NCBI GenBank assembly: GCA_963377175.1
Contig: CAUJNA010003287.1
Coordinates: 589,519 to 653,518 of the forward strand
Reading direction: 5' to 3'
Length of the DNA: 64,000 bases
DNA from: Effrenium voratum
Lineage: Eukaryota > Sar > Dinophyceae > Suessiales > Symbiodiniaceae
The notes beneath the pieces are model-generated. The model ran no database searches, was not told the DNA's origin, and was given only the letters and a program-made list of their open reading frames with translations. Both the position numbers and the translations under genes were made by a program. Of the stretch, positions 37,491 through 47,975 are shown piece after piece. Position 1 is the first letter of the stretch; each line of letters starts with the position of its first letter.

Positions 37491-38649
37491 GGAAACTTTT
37501 GGTGGGCCACCTGAACAAGCGGGTGCGGGTTTGTTTGGCGCCATCGTCTCAGGGTTGGTTTGTTCAAGGAAACGAAAGGAAACACATTTGTTTGTTGGTC
37601 CCCTATTTTGACACACGTGGTATCCCATTAAGATTCATAGGCTGAATGCAAGTCGGAGAAGAACGGAATTCGGATTTCGTCAAAGGAAGATGGGGCCCGG
37701 GAAAAGGGCGGGGCGGGGCGGGGCTGGGTGGGGGGTGGGGGGAGGAACGCTCAGGGCCAAGTGAGCAGGGGGTCGGGAGATGTTCTTCCAAGATGATCTT
37801 GGCGGGGCGAGTAATGTAGCAGGCTGTTGGCCCACTAAGCTGGCAATTCGGTTCAGAGGTGAACGGGTAGCCCAAAATGGCAGGTCAACCGGGTGAACCC
37901 AAGAGCCTGATGGTTGAACATCGCAAGAATACAATGTAACCACATCAGCTTGGGGACTTGTTCAAACGTGTCGCAAGTGGAAACCTAAAAACCCTGAACG
38001 GGTGAACCAAGGGGTGGAAAGATACATGGTAGGGTAAAGTTGGGGCTCAGTTTCCTTCTGGTTTGTAGAAATTTGGGGGTGAGCCGAATCAAAAGGGCTA
38101 ACCTTTATGGTAACCAGAACAAGGAAAAGGACAAGGAATCGTTGTTCCTAACCATCCAGCATGGATGTCCTCGACATTGTTCTCGAACCACAAGGAGTTG
38201 GCTTTCTCTTGTTTTCTCTTCAAGAGGCATTCAAAGCAGGTGTACATGATACCAAGTCTAGGTCTAGCGCACTGGCTAAGCATTCTTTTCTTTGAGCTTG
38301 CGCACAGGCTGGCACCTCCCAATTCTGGACCCTAGCAACCCAGAATCTGGGGCTTAACAAGCCTTGCGAATGTCAAATTCGGCAGAAGGCGGGACCAATC
38401 CTCAAACCTCCAAGGGGGGAAGGTCACAACCCGCCGGGAGGTGCACACAGTGTGAGCCTAGGTTGTGACCTATTTGTTCAGACCACTGTGAAAGAGGCGA
38501 AGCTGGGACGCTCCGGTTGTATGGTTCTTGGATGGGGTGCTCCTCTGTTTTTTGGGGCTACCGGCTTGGTCAAGGGAAAACCCTGAGAAAAAAAAGAAAA
38601 AAGTTTCAGCCATATTTCGTGTGACTTCTGGGGACACCCAACCGCGCCA

Positions 38650-38743
38650 CGGCTCCTCTTGAGGAGCGCTCCTCTTGAGCGCTCCGGAGCGCCTGCGCGT
38701 CGTCCCCGAAGAGGTCCGAGGCCTCCTCGCACTCCGTCAGCGC
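38650..38743 (-). CDS. CNG-type channel gene, exon after cNBD
   Basis: The acceptor is TTTTTTGAG. It encodes ALTECEEASDLFGDDAQALR followed by SAQEERSSRGAVARL. In channels of this family the end of the cNBD (YAxxF) is followed by a LN...SDL stretch; ALTECEEASDLF fits that position when joined to the exon at 40,593. It is in phase 0 with the preceding exon. The 3' limit is not certain; the last part contains the near-palindrome GAGGAGCGCTCCTC. Confidence 0.6.
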
Positions 38744-39594
38744 CTCAAAAAACCGGGAAAAGCGGAACCCGATCAGTCCCATATGAGTCATCATCAAAAC
38801 CCGATACTAAAATGGTCTGCCCAGAACCATGTAAAGAATGAAGAAGGCGGCCGCAGCTATTTATGGCTGGGATTGTCCCTTACTAACCTTGAGCCGGGTT
38901 TTGATTGTGGCTCACATGGGGGTTGACCAAAAGGTCCAGATGACACAGGATGACCCTTTTTTGGCAAACCGGTGGGGTTTTTCGTCCCCCCCCCCCCCAA
39001 ACAAAGAATAGATGTAAAAATCAAGTCGACCAGTAAGTCAAACAGACTAAAGAAATGGAAGGAAAATATCTGTGTTCAGGCTATTTTCCTTTTGGTGTCT
39101 TTAAGAAAACTGTCCAAAAGAAGTACATGAGCTGCGATCGCGAAATTTCCAACTGCGCCGGCTTTTTAGGGGTCAAGTGTCTGGAGAAAAGCAACAACTT
39201 GGCGATCTAGGTGTGTCTTTTGCTGAGGGTGCTTCAAGGGTAGATATAGGGGACAGCTCCCCCGTGCTGGAGCCCTAATTCTATATCGCCGGTTGCGATC
39301 GGTGTTTTATCAACCAGTATTCACGGGCCTGGGATTCAAGGCGCCAAACATTGGGAATTCTATGCCCACCAACCACTTTTCAGAGGGTTCCCTAGAAAAA
39401 AGTCATAACCAAATGAAGCGGCGTTATTTTGGAACGCGCTGGGCCATTTGTCATGTACAAGAACCCTTTCAGTTCCATCAACAAACATGGAAGTGTGCAA
39501 ACGGCTTTTGGAAGACCGACATGAAAAGAATTGCAACTCTAATTCTAAATCAGTGTTTTCCACAAAATCGTTGCTTGCCCTGCATAATACAAGT

Positions 39595-39682
39595 CCTCAT
39601 CACCACTACTACCACCACCACCACCACCCCCACCAACAACCACCAACAACCACCACCACCACCACCACCACCACTCGTCACA
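39595..39682. repeat. (CCACCA)n tract
   Basis: CAC/CCA trinucleotides within an intron of the channel gene. Confidence 0.85.
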
Positions 39683-40592
39683 GTAGCAATCTAATCCCCT
39701 CTGCAAGGCTAGTAGAAATTGACCAAAATGTCTGCAGGGTGGTCGTTCAACCCTAAACCAGGAAATGGAACCGGACCCCCAAAATGCAGGTTGTTGTGGT
39801 TTCCCTTTGAAGCCGCAAAAAGGTCTCAAAAAACGACGAGCCACCTACGTTGCTGTCATTTGAGAGGACAAAGATACGACATCTACACGCAAGCCTAAGA
39901 CTTAGGTTTTCGCGCAAGAATCGCCCCACAGGAACGGAAGAAACCCGCACGGCCCATCGTGTCAACTGGGCATCGGGCCTTTCAAAATTAATCCGCCACC
40001 GCAGGTGTTAGTCCTTGGTTCCATTGACCAGGGCAACCCATTCTTTGCATACCTATGTCTTACCCTTGGCAGGGATCGACGACCAACCCAGATGGACTCG
40101 CATTGTTCTCCATCAAACCCATCCATTTGCTTGCACCCGGATGTGGGGCTTGTGTGCCCTATGTCGCTCCCTTTCAAGTACATAACAGCAACATAAATTG
40201 CTCGCCTCAAGACCGAACCAGTAGAACATGTGGGAAACAACCCGCGTGATACCGTGGGAATTCTATTCCCATCACTTCACTTTGAAGGGGAGTACCTACT
40301 CAAAGGGCAACCTAAAACCCATCAACCATTTCTCCCATACAGCGGAGGGTCTGGTCTGACGCAAGCCCTATGCCCCCTCTTCTTTGCGACCCCAAACGGG
40401 CTTCCATTGCACAAAGTAGGAATGCCATTGTCATGCCATTCCATTTCTCATTCCCCTTTGCACCAGCAATACCTCGGTGCCCCTGAGCCGACAACATGTG
40501 TTTTTGGAGCAATGCTGTGGAGCTTTTTTGGGAGAAGAACCTCAGGACTGCTCCAAGAAACCTCGCCAAGGTGTTGTACCCGATTTTCCCGC

Positions 40593-40652
40593 CTTAAAAA
40601 ACAGCCGCGCGTAGGTGGCGCACACCTCCGCCTCATGGCTCCGGCACATCAC
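40593..40652 (-). CDS. CNG-type channel gene, end of cNBD
   Basis: 60 bp, exactly 20 codons, between TTCGAGCAG and a GC donor (AAG/GC). It reads VMCRSHEAEVCATYARLFFK. The YAxxF pattern is the usual C-terminal end of a cyclic-nucleotide-binding domain. It follows the exon at 55,583 in phase 0, so the whole retrotransposon lies in the intervening 14.9-kb intron. Confidence 0.7.
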
Positions 40653-41069
40653 CTGCTCGAAGGACAACCGCCAGGCGGCTCGTCTTTCTTTTTTTCTTTT
40701 TTGGGGGGGCGGGGGGGGTTTTGGTGGTTTGGGGCACGCTCCAAAGCCATCCACGAGGCCAAAACTCACGTAACCGCATCCCAGAAGCAACCCATCCCAA
40801 CCCAAAAGGCACTGCTTAGCCAGCACACCCAACGCAAATCATCTCCAAGCCAACCCCTAGTCCAAAGTCAACCCTAAACCCGCCCAACAGCAGCATGGAT
40901 GTCAGCCCTAAATCAACCCCGAACCACCACAACCCAAGCTAATGAAGATCTAAGCCAGCCTAAACCCCGCTTAACTTAAAGCAACCCTCAGCAACTCCCA
41001 ACCGCCTCCCAATCAGAGCCAATAGGAACCCCCAGACCAATTGAGGCTGGTGACGCCGTTGATGCGGCA

Positions 41070-41170
41070 AGCCAGCCAGCAAGCCAGCCAACCACCAATC
41101 ATCCAACTAACCAACCAACCAACCAACCAGCCAACCAGCCAACCAACCAACCAACCAACCAACCAACCAA
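41070..41170. repeat. (CCAA)n tract
   Basis: AACC/CAAC tetramers just left of the retrotransposon. Confidence 0.9.
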
Positions 41171-41232
41171 CCCAGCCCTAGTGAGAAACCAGCCCTAGGA
41201 AATCAAAAAAACACTGGATCTCGGGGGGGGGG

Positions 41233-41237
41233 GGGGG
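41233..41237. other. Target-site duplication, left copy (GGGGG)
   Basis: The last five bases before the left LTR are GGGGG, and GGGGG follows the right LTR (54,316-54,320). Five bp is the normal duplication length for copia elements. Because the left side is a run of 15 G, the evidence is weaker than for a complex sequence. Confidence 0.6.
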
Positions 41238-41532
41238 TGAGGCCCACTGCCGGGGTGCCTATCTCAGAAGGGAACTGGTACCCTGTGGTAGTAGAGGTCG
41301 TTGATTTGGTCCCTGGATCTATTCCGGAGAGAGTCCAATATGCCAATATGGAGAATTGGAGGATGGATTGTTTATTGGTGGCTTGTGTTGACTGTGAATC
41401 CTGTGAAGCGGTCTGCAAGCCTTTTTATCAATGTACCATGAATCGAATGACTGTACAAATGACTTGAAGGGCCTTGAGCCATTATGTCAGCGGAGTGTGT
41501 GAATAGGTCAATGTGCAACAAAAAGCAACACA
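41238..41532 (-). repeat. 3' LTR (left copy, 295 bp)
   Basis: It matches 54,022-54,315 with about eight substitutions and one small indel. It starts TGTGTTGC and ends GGCCTCA on the minus strand. Just upstream (minus sense) is only a weak purine stretch (AAAGGCCAAAAGAAA, 41,546-41,560), so a standard polypurine tract is not obvious. Confidence 0.95.
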
Positions 41533-41847
41533 AAACAGACACAAATTTCTTTTGGCCTTTCACACCGAAGTGTATGATTGGCTTCTTGGCCTTACGTGCC
41601 GTAGCCATACGTAGCCATGTATTGTTACAATGATTCTTCCAATTTTGTCGCGGATGGTCTGTCATGTGAGCAAAATGGAAAACAGTCTGTCCTGATTCTG
41701 TGAGATACCTAGATGTATCGAAAAGGTGATGCACAACGCTATGTACATGCGGGACGGATGTGAAACTATTGATCTCTCACTGAATAGTCTTGTTGGCGGT
41801 GAGGATCAATCTGGTTGAAGTTCGTAGCGCCGATCGTGGGAGTCTTC

Positions 41848-43871
41848 TCAGTCGGTCGGACAAGTGCCAAAGGTGGCTGCTTCGTCACAGCGGTACCACC
41901 AACGGCTGCTGTCGGATTGACTGCCATAGTCTCCATAATCATTCCAGGTCGCATAGTCTTTCCATTGCTTTGGATTGCCCCAGTACTGCTTGTTGTACTC
42001 TTTGTACTCTTGCTGAGTCCAGGATTGCTTCTTCTTGAGGTGATCCTTGGATCTCTCAAAGTTGCGTTGCCTGGCGGCAGACCTGCTGCGGATGTAGACC
42101 ATCGGCGGACTGTGCGAGTCGGAATCTTGTGAGCCATTCATGAACATATCGTTGTTCACGTGCTTGAAGCGTTCCGCGGATGAGGCCTGATAGTCGAAAA
42201 TGGCAGACGTCGGATCGTTCCGCACGGCTTCCAGCTGTTCATCTTTCATGGCGTTCATCTCTTCCTTCCGGAAAACCTGCTGGATATTCGTTCTGCCCCA
42301 TGTCATCATCACATCTGGGAATGTTCGATCATACCCTGATCCAGCCTTCATGTATAGGTGATGACGGACGATGGACTTTAAGGTGCATGAAGTCTTGATT
42401 GCATACTCCATTCTGTCCACGAGTGGCAGATTCTCCGTTTCATTCCACAATCTCTGATATGCCTTCATGAGGATATTCATGAGACCGTTGGCCGGATTCA
42501 AGAGGTGCTGAAGTCTGCTGTAGGTATTCACGGATTTGTTGGCGTCTCCGGTGATCGCATCGCATTGGTATAGTGTCACAAGTGGCATGATTTCGTTCTG
42601 AAAATCTTCCCGTGCTGCTCCATGGCTGATGATGGATGAATGGGGAAAACTCCAACGGTAGCAAACGGGAGGTCTGCCCTCGTTACGTGGCGGCTGTCAA
42701 ACTCGAGGAGTGATTTGTTGGATGATTTTGGGAGCATACCACGATACTCATCACTCTGCTCGATGTGGAGAACGACAATCTCTTTGTTACGTCCGTTGGA
42801 CAGTGGTGCGCGGTGGCAATCTCGGTCCGATGTACTTCTTGGATTCAGTAAACATGGATGGTCCCGTAGTTGCCAAGCAGTCCAAGGTCGGAATGTCGAA
42901 TTCAGGATCAGTGCAATTTTCCTCGGTTCCGAAGAAACATCTGAACATCCCGAATGTGGTTCCCCAATTCTGACTCTTTGTGGAAATGTGTCTTGCCAAT
43001 AGTTCCACTCTTGCGGAAGGTCCGCCGCGGACAAAGCATGCAATTGGTCTGGATGACCATTGCTTGATAACGATGCCCTTGTACCCGAATCGGATGAACG
43101 TCTTGATGAGTTCTCTGGATTTCTCATCTTGAGGACTGAGGAATGCGTCTGCTTCATTGAGGCATAAGATGCGTGCGCTGTTCTGCATCATCATCTTGAC
43201 GATTGGTCGATCCTTCATCGCCATGTTGTACACCTCCCTGTTGTCCAGCTTTGGATTCCTCGTGAGGTTTCCATGGTTCATAGTAAGCATGTTGATCGTC
43301 AGGGATGAGATGAACTCATGCGTCTTGAGATGGTCCACAGGGGAACGGTCGGTCGGCTGCATCAGCGATCCCAGGATATCGGCAAATGCTCGAATGACTT
43401 CTGGGTTGTCATGTGACCTAAGCTTCTTCAATCCAAGTGGAAACTTAATCGGATATCCTGATACTGGCTGTGCCTTCCGGTACTCGTCCATGGTGAAACA
43501 TTCTCCTCGATTGCGGAAATAGAACTCTTCTTCTTCGAGGTTGACATCGGGATCGACGTGTGCCAATGAGGCTCTCTCGCATTCTGTCAATTTAGGATGA
43601 GCTCCCTTTTTGGATCCTTGTTGTCTTCTCCATGAAGCGGATGAAGTTCCTTTTGGTCTCCACGAGCTCTTCCTCGGCGTCCTTCTTGCTCATTTCTATT
43701 TTGAGGTAGATTTCCTTGAGTTCCTGGGTGAACTCGTCTAGGTTCTCAGGATTGGGATACTCCATGGTGACCTTTGGCTTGACGGGTCTCTCCCCGGAGG
43801 GTTCCATGTTCTCCTCTTCAACCTCGTCCTGCGCCGTCGCCTTTTTCGGATTTCTTTGTTTTGGTGGTCAT
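41848..43871 (-). CDS. EEP (endonuclease/exonuclease/phosphatase)-like ORF of the retrotransposon, frameshifted
   Basis: The ATG at 43,871 directly follows the TAA of the upstream frame (TAAATG). The N-terminal part (to 43,592) is charged and helical. The next frame (43,590-42,787) carries ILxxLN-type EEP signatures: TINMLTMNHGNL (Asn near residue 105) and ILCLNEADAF (Glu near residue 146), then WSSRPIACFVRGG. A frame change near 42,800 leads to KEIVVLHIEQSDEY, and another near 42,580 to ITGDANKS, the GDxN motif of the fold. The C-terminal tail is rich in Tyr, Trp and Gln. Known EEP roles include nucleases, deadenylases and lipid phosphatases; which one applies here cannot be read. Alternative: a decayed LINE-type endonuclease, but no LINE RT is nearby. 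Confidence 0.6.
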
Positions 43872-44743
43872 TTACACATGTTTGAAGAAGGCATCGGCGA
43901 ACTCTTGGATCTTGCTGGTGTACATCTCAATGTCTTCACGACCGAGATTTTTCTTCATGGTCCAACTGTTACTCATTATGATGTTTCCCTCGGGATCAAA
44001 TGCTGTAACAATGTTCCTCGCCTCGATGGTTTGCTCTGTCAATGCCGTTCGCTCCTCGGAGAGTCGGATGTCGTAGTCCTGGTCTTGAGGAATGCCAGGA
44101 TCAACAATGCATCTCTTCCTGTTGGCACATGTGTCAATGCTGCTTCTGACGCCTCGTCATCAAGGATAACGTCGTCGATGCATGCCATGTGGATGTGCAC
44201 TCTCCCCGAAGGGTTTGACTGGGGTCTCCCAGATTTCAGCCCGTGCTCCATGATGTTGATCAAATTCTCTCCATATGTTGCATGGAACATGAACGTGATG
44301 GGCTTCTTCGCGAACGGCTTGATCTTTCTCCCTTCTTCAATGGATTGAGGTGCCGGCCTTCGCATTCTGGATTTTGCCTGAGCTGTGCCTTCGTCTTCAT
44401 GGGGCGCGTCGGATCTTGACGGATGCGGACTTGGAGGAATGGATTCCGTTGGAAGATCATAGTCCGGTTCTTCTTGGCCAGGCTCACTCTTCTGCTCGGA
44501 GTACAGGGGTCGTCCAAAAGATTGGAGATCGACTTGTCGTGTATGACCGCTGTTGCATCTCACGTAGAACTCCATGTCGGGATCATTGAGGAATTCCTTG
44601 CCATTAGGCCGGAGTGCATCGTATGCGGATCTAGAGGTGAGGTTGTCGATCCATCGATTTCTTGGAACAATGTCTCCCCTTGCCTTGCGCCCGTCCACGG
44701 ATGGATGCACGAACGCAATCTCGCTCGAAACGTGCCTTTCCAT
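43872..44743 (-). CDS. Tpt1/KptA-like RNA 2'-phosphotransferase domain of the retrotransposon
   Basis: In the ORF 44,743-44,039, residues 59-70 read FYVRCNSGHTRQ, like the RxxQGHS motif of Tpt1/KptA. Residues 150-172 hold FMFHATYGENL and IMEHGLKSG (family HGT...GL), and residues 180-187 GRVHIHMA (family R-xVHL). A one-frame change near 44,040 continues as an open frame to the TAA at 43,872. Tpt1/KptA enzymes use NAD+ to remove a 2'-phosphate from RNA; related folds ADP-ribosylate nucleic acid. HAT instead of HGT, and a long acidic/Pro insertion between the lobes, are deviations. The N-terminal winged-helix part (Arg-His motif) is not clearly seen. Confidence 0.5.
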
Positions 44744-44861
44744 GGTTCGGGAACATAGCCATCAAGAGAAGTCCTGGCTTATTGCCCATGTAGTTCCTGG
44801 CATGCGTAATGCAGGTCAATGCATCGTAGAGCTCAACGGATCCATCAGAACCCATGTCCAC
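44631..44861 (-). CDS. Retrotransposon ORF fragment between unknown domain and Tpt1-like domain
   Basis: It encodes VELYDALTCITHARNYMGNK then PGLLLMAMFPNHGKARFERD. It overlaps the neighbouring frames by frameshifts and is probably the linker or N-lobe belonging to the Tpt1-like protein. I do not recognise a domain. Confidence 0.4.
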   Translation of the reverse strand: MDMGSDGSVELYDALTCITHARNYMGNKPGLLLMAMFPNHGKARFERDCVRASIRGRAQGKGRHCSKKSMDRQPHL

Positions 44862-44929
44862 TTGTCGTTTGCATTCTCTGTGTTGGCCTTGCCTTGGATC
44901 GTGTCAACAGCATCCGGAAAACAATCTGC

Positions 44930-45685
44930 TCATTCTCTCGATTCGCCAGAGGATGAGGTCGGTGATCTGTTTGCCTTGGATGGATCCATGTTGAAGTATT
45001 TGCAAACCTGTTCAACATTCTGGACGGTCTTCTCGAGATCAATATGGCGGTTGTGACATACCATCGGAATGATGTCTGTTCCGAAAACTTCTGGCTGAGC
45101 ATTGGTGTAGCAGCAAATGCTGTAGACCTTCTTGATGAAGTCCATGTATTGTTTCTCTGTGTGTTGGCCTTCACCTTGAAGCGTTGGCTTCCAGTAATCA
45201 TTGAATCTGGCTTTCAACCAGAATACCTTGGCTCCATGTTGTCGTTCATGCTCAGGGATGAAGTGGAAGTCAGGATTCATCTCGGGGATGGTTGAGCACT
45301 CCTTGTAGTATTCGTACACGAAATTGAGGAGTTTAGAATTCCCGAAAGGTCCTGGATGTACGGATTCCCTCTGGAGGCTGATGTCCGTATCTGATCCATC
45401 TGGTACATACCACCGATCGTTGGATGTGAGAGTTGGCCGCATCGCTGGTCGTCTTGGAAGTGCAGGTCGGTCGCCAGGATGATTGTCGGATTCTGTCTCC
45501 TCATCCAGGATGTTCTTTGGCGCTGGCTTCATCTTTGACATAAGCCTCAGTGTTGGTGGTGGTGACTTTGGAACCAGTTTCGGATGTGGCATCGCCTTCG
45601 GCATTGGATTTCCTGCGAGAGGTTGCTCTTCGTCATCCAGGTCATCATCGTTGTCGGTATCTCGATCATAGTCAACCTGCTCCAT
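44930..45685 (-). CDS. Retrotransposon ORF of unknown function after RNase H
   Basis: About 250 residues, starting MEQVDYDRDTDND, acidic at the N-terminus, then Pro-rich, then a folded-looking C-terminal half (NSKLLNFVYEYYKEC, KVFWLKARFNDYWKPTL, EVFGTDIIPMVCHNRHIDLE). A short ORF just upstream (45,694-45,975; MIFGQSSTAAPSPK) ends in TAA followed by ATG and probably belongs to the same or a preceding protein. The family is not recognised; it could be the N-terminal region of the Tpt1-like protein. Confidence 0.45.
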   Translation of the reverse strand: MEQVDYDRDTDNDDDLDDEEQPLAGNPMPKAMPHPKLVPKSPPPTLRLMSKMKPAPKNILDEETESDNHPGDRPALPRRPAMRPTLTSNDRWYVPDGSDTDISLQRESVHPGPFGNSKLLNFVYEYYKECSTIPEMNPDFHFIPEHERQHGAKVFWLKARFNDYWKPTLQGEGQHTEKQYMDFIKKVYSICCYTNAQPEVFGTDIIPMVCHNRHIDLEKTVQNVEQVCKYFNMDPSKANRSPTSSSGESRE

Positions 45686-46040
45686 GTTGACATTTAATCT
45701 GGTTGTTGAGAGGCGGATGGATTCTCATCGACGACCTGCTCCATGGGGCAGTCGGATGTCTCATCTTCCTCATCACGAGCAGGGGATTCCTTCAAAGGAG
45801 CTGCCCGTCTCTTCACCAGCGGCTTCGGCGAGGGAGCCGCAGTGCTGGATTGTCCGAAGATCATGTTGAGAATCGGCGTGTCTTCGAGGTGATCAAGCAT
45901 ACACGATTGCAAAGGTCGGAATGGTTGTAAACCGAAAGTGGCTGCGGACGCAGACACATATTTCTTGAGATTCAAAATGGGTCAAGTGTAAAAACACGCA
46001 TCACGGATTTGAGGAATTGAAAATGTGCAAAATGAAAAAC

Positions 46041-46565
46041 TCATGCATCAGAATTCGTGGACATGCGGATCATGCCCAGGTTCCCCAATAAGCAAACATG
46101 GATTCTGGGTCCGTGCTTTGTATTGTGTGCTAGCCACTCAACCAAAAATGCCTTGTTCTGCAACATCGTACGGAAGGGTGGATGTGCATCAACATTCAAG
46201 ATTGCTGGGTGGATGGCCTTGATGAGCTCGTCTGCTTTAGCTGAATGCTTGGTCAGCGAATCTGCCAGGCAATCTTCACTCCGTACATGTGCAAGGTCAT
46301 GCATCTGTCCACTGTTGCTTTCCTTTCTCAACATTTGGATCAAATGCATTGTCTCTTTCTGTTCCGGTTGATGTGTTGTGGATGCTGTGGTGACAAGATT
46401 ATTCGCATCAGTGCGGATGTGTACATCTGCGATTTCGCCTGTTATGTCCGACCAGAGACCGCGAAGAAATAATGCTGAACCGTAACAACGCATCAGTCCG
46501 TGCAATTCTGCAACAGTAGTGGACATGGTTGGGGCGGTGATCTTGTGCGTCTCATAGTCGACCAA
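46041..46565 (-). CDS. RNase H domain of copia pol
   Basis: It contains TVAELHGLMRC (catalytic Glu), VHIRTDANNLV (Asp) and EDCLADSLTKHSAKADEL (final Asp; the ADxLTK motif is typical of copia RNase H). It degrades the RNA of the RNA-DNA hybrid during reverse transcription. It is joined to the RT connection fragment by a frameshift near 46,560. The TGA at 46,041 ends the standard copia part of the element. Confidence 0.85.
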   Translation of the reverse strand: MVDYETHKITAPTMSTTVAELHGLMRCYGSALFLRGLWSDITGEIADVHIRTDANNLVTTASTTHQPEQKETMHLIQMLRKESNSGQMHDLAHVRSEDCLADSLTKHSAKADELIKAIHPAILNVDAHPPFRTMLQNKAFLVEWLAHNTKHGPRIHVCLLGNLGMIRMSTNSDA

Positions 46566-46902
46566 TGAGCCTCTCGAGTTCGATGAGCCCTGGCGAAGAT
46601 CTCTTTGTTCTGCAAGAAATATAACATGCGCACGTTGGGATGACTTTCTTCATTGTTGCGATAGGATGCATCTGGATACCTGGATAACCAACTATGCGTG
46701 TCTTGCCACGAAGGGACCAGAATCTCATACTAAGCGGAATGCTTTTGATGGTTCTGACTGTCTTATTAATGGCGCGAACGTCCTCAATGGTCGGTGATGA
46801 TGCCTTGGAGGCACACCTGGAGAATTGATAACCAATGTGGAACTGCGTTCGCGATTGTAACCAATTGATCTGACCTAGGACACTTCTGTATGCAGTATGC
46901 AT
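46552..46902 (-). CDS. RT-RNase H connection fragment of copia pol
   Basis: It begins with YRSVLGQINWLQSRTQFHIG, the motif that follows the RT palm in copia pol (YRxxVGxLxYL...RPDI), then SRCASKASSPTIEDV. It is separated from the RT ORF by a frameshift near 46,890 and from RNase H by one near 46,560. Confidence 0.75.
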   Translation of the reverse strand: MHTAYRSVLGQINWLQSRTQFHIGYQFSRCASKASSPTIEDVRAINKTVRTIKSIPLSMRFWSLRGKTRIVGYPGIQMHPIATMKKVIPTCACYISCRTKRSSPGLIELERLIGRL

Positions 46903-47975
46903 TTGTGGAGTAAGCGGAGTGTCGTCTTCAGGTGCTTGTCAAAAGTGATCTCCTGAAGTTCGTCAATGGCAACGTTCTGATGGACATTGATGTACCAGCC
47001 ATGCTTGTCGTCTTGCTTCCATTGGATGCGTTGTCCTACGAAGAGGCAATCATTTTTGTCTTCGGAACCAACTTGAAAATCTTTGCGAAGTCGTCCCATG
47101 ATTTCCTTCTCGAACACGTCATCACCCGTCATAAGAAGATCATCAACATGAAGAAGAAGTGCTCCATGAACTTGTCGATTCTTGGCATTGTTACCGGAAA
47201 CAGGATCCATAAGGTAATCAACTGCTCCTCCGAGATGAAGAAGAAGTGCTCCATGAACTTGTCGATTCTTGGCATTGTTACCGGAAACAGGATCCATAAG
47301 GTAATCAACTGCTCCTCCGAGATCGAAAGTATTGGATGACTTCTTTTCACTCACCAATGCGGGCTTCGGAAGCTGCTTGCCGTAGTATACATATGTACAA
47401 CGGTCTGCCTTGGTTGGCACCAGTCCGTAAGAACGGAGTGCCGAATCGAGGATGTTCCAGGGTGCGTCATTTAGCCCGTAGGCAGGCTTCTTCATGCGCG
47501 CTCCAATGTGTGGCGGATATCCCATTTCAGGAGGGATCTGACAAATGATGTCACGAGTCTGATCGCATGCTTCGCCTTGGAGGAATGCTGTCTTCAAATC
47601 CGTGTAAAATACATTCCAGCCCTTATTTGAGGCTGCTTGGATTGCAAGGCGGAAGCCACTCCTGGATGCAGCAGGACTGTCTGTCTGCTGATCGTTCTTC
47701 TGCTTGTCTTGGAAGCCCCGGAGGACCCAGCGAGCCTTTATCTTCAGGAAGTTACCATCCTTGTCTCGCTTTAGGGTAAGGACCCAGCGACCAGTGACCC
47801 AGTTCCTGACCTGAATCTTGCGTGTGTCGACCAGGTCGAACACTTCGTTATCAAGCCAAGATTTGCACTCAAGCTGCTTAGCTTCAAGGAATTGCTTCTG
47901 ATAAGCCTTTATTTCGGTGGCTGTCGCTTCCTTCCGCTTCTTGCCAATGAGCGCGGATGCGGATGAAGCTTGCAA
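46875..47975 (-). CDS. Copia reverse transcriptase (RVT_2)
   Basis: 366 residues. Signatures in order: KARWVLRGFQD (about 80-90), FYTDLKTAFLQGE (catalytic Asp126), MKKPAYGLNDAPW (162-174) and LLLHVDDLLMTGDD (HVDD 276-279, the copia YVDD box with His for Tyr). An exact 29-residue tandem duplication (about 219-276) sits immediately before HVDD and should disturb the palm, so the enzyme is probably inactive. Upstream it overlaps the frame ending at 47,909. Confidence 0.9.
   Translation of the reverse strand: MQASSASALIGKKRKEATATEIKAYQKQFLEAKQLECKSWLDNEVFDLVDTRKIQVRNWVTGRWVLTLKRDKDGNFLKIKARWVLRGFQDKQKNDQQTDSPAASRSGFRLAIQAASNKGWNVFYTDLKTAFLQGEACDQTRDIICQIPPEMGYPPHIGARMKKPAYGLNDAPWNILDSALRSYGLVPTKADRCTYVYYGKQLPKPALVSEKKSSNTFDLGGAVDYLMDPVSGNNAKNRQVHGALLLHLGGAVDYLMDPVSGNNAKNRQVHGALLLHVDDLLMTGDDVFEKEIMGRLRKDFQVGSEDKNDCLFVGQRIQWKQDDKHGWYINVHQNVAIDELQEITFDKHLKTTLRLLHKCILHTEVS
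47148..47321 (-). repeat. Perfect 87-bp in-frame tandem duplication in RT
   Basis: Two identical 87-bp copies (47,148-47,234 and 47,235-47,321) encode the same 29 residues twice (LGGAVDYLMDPVSGNN and onward). The lack of any difference between copies means a recent event or an assembly artefact. Confidence 0.95.

Noticed and set aside
41546..41560. Polypurine tract of the retrotransposon
   Set aside because: The purine-rich AAAGGCCAAAAGAAA is interrupted and 13 bp away from the 3' LTR, so it cannot be called with confidence.
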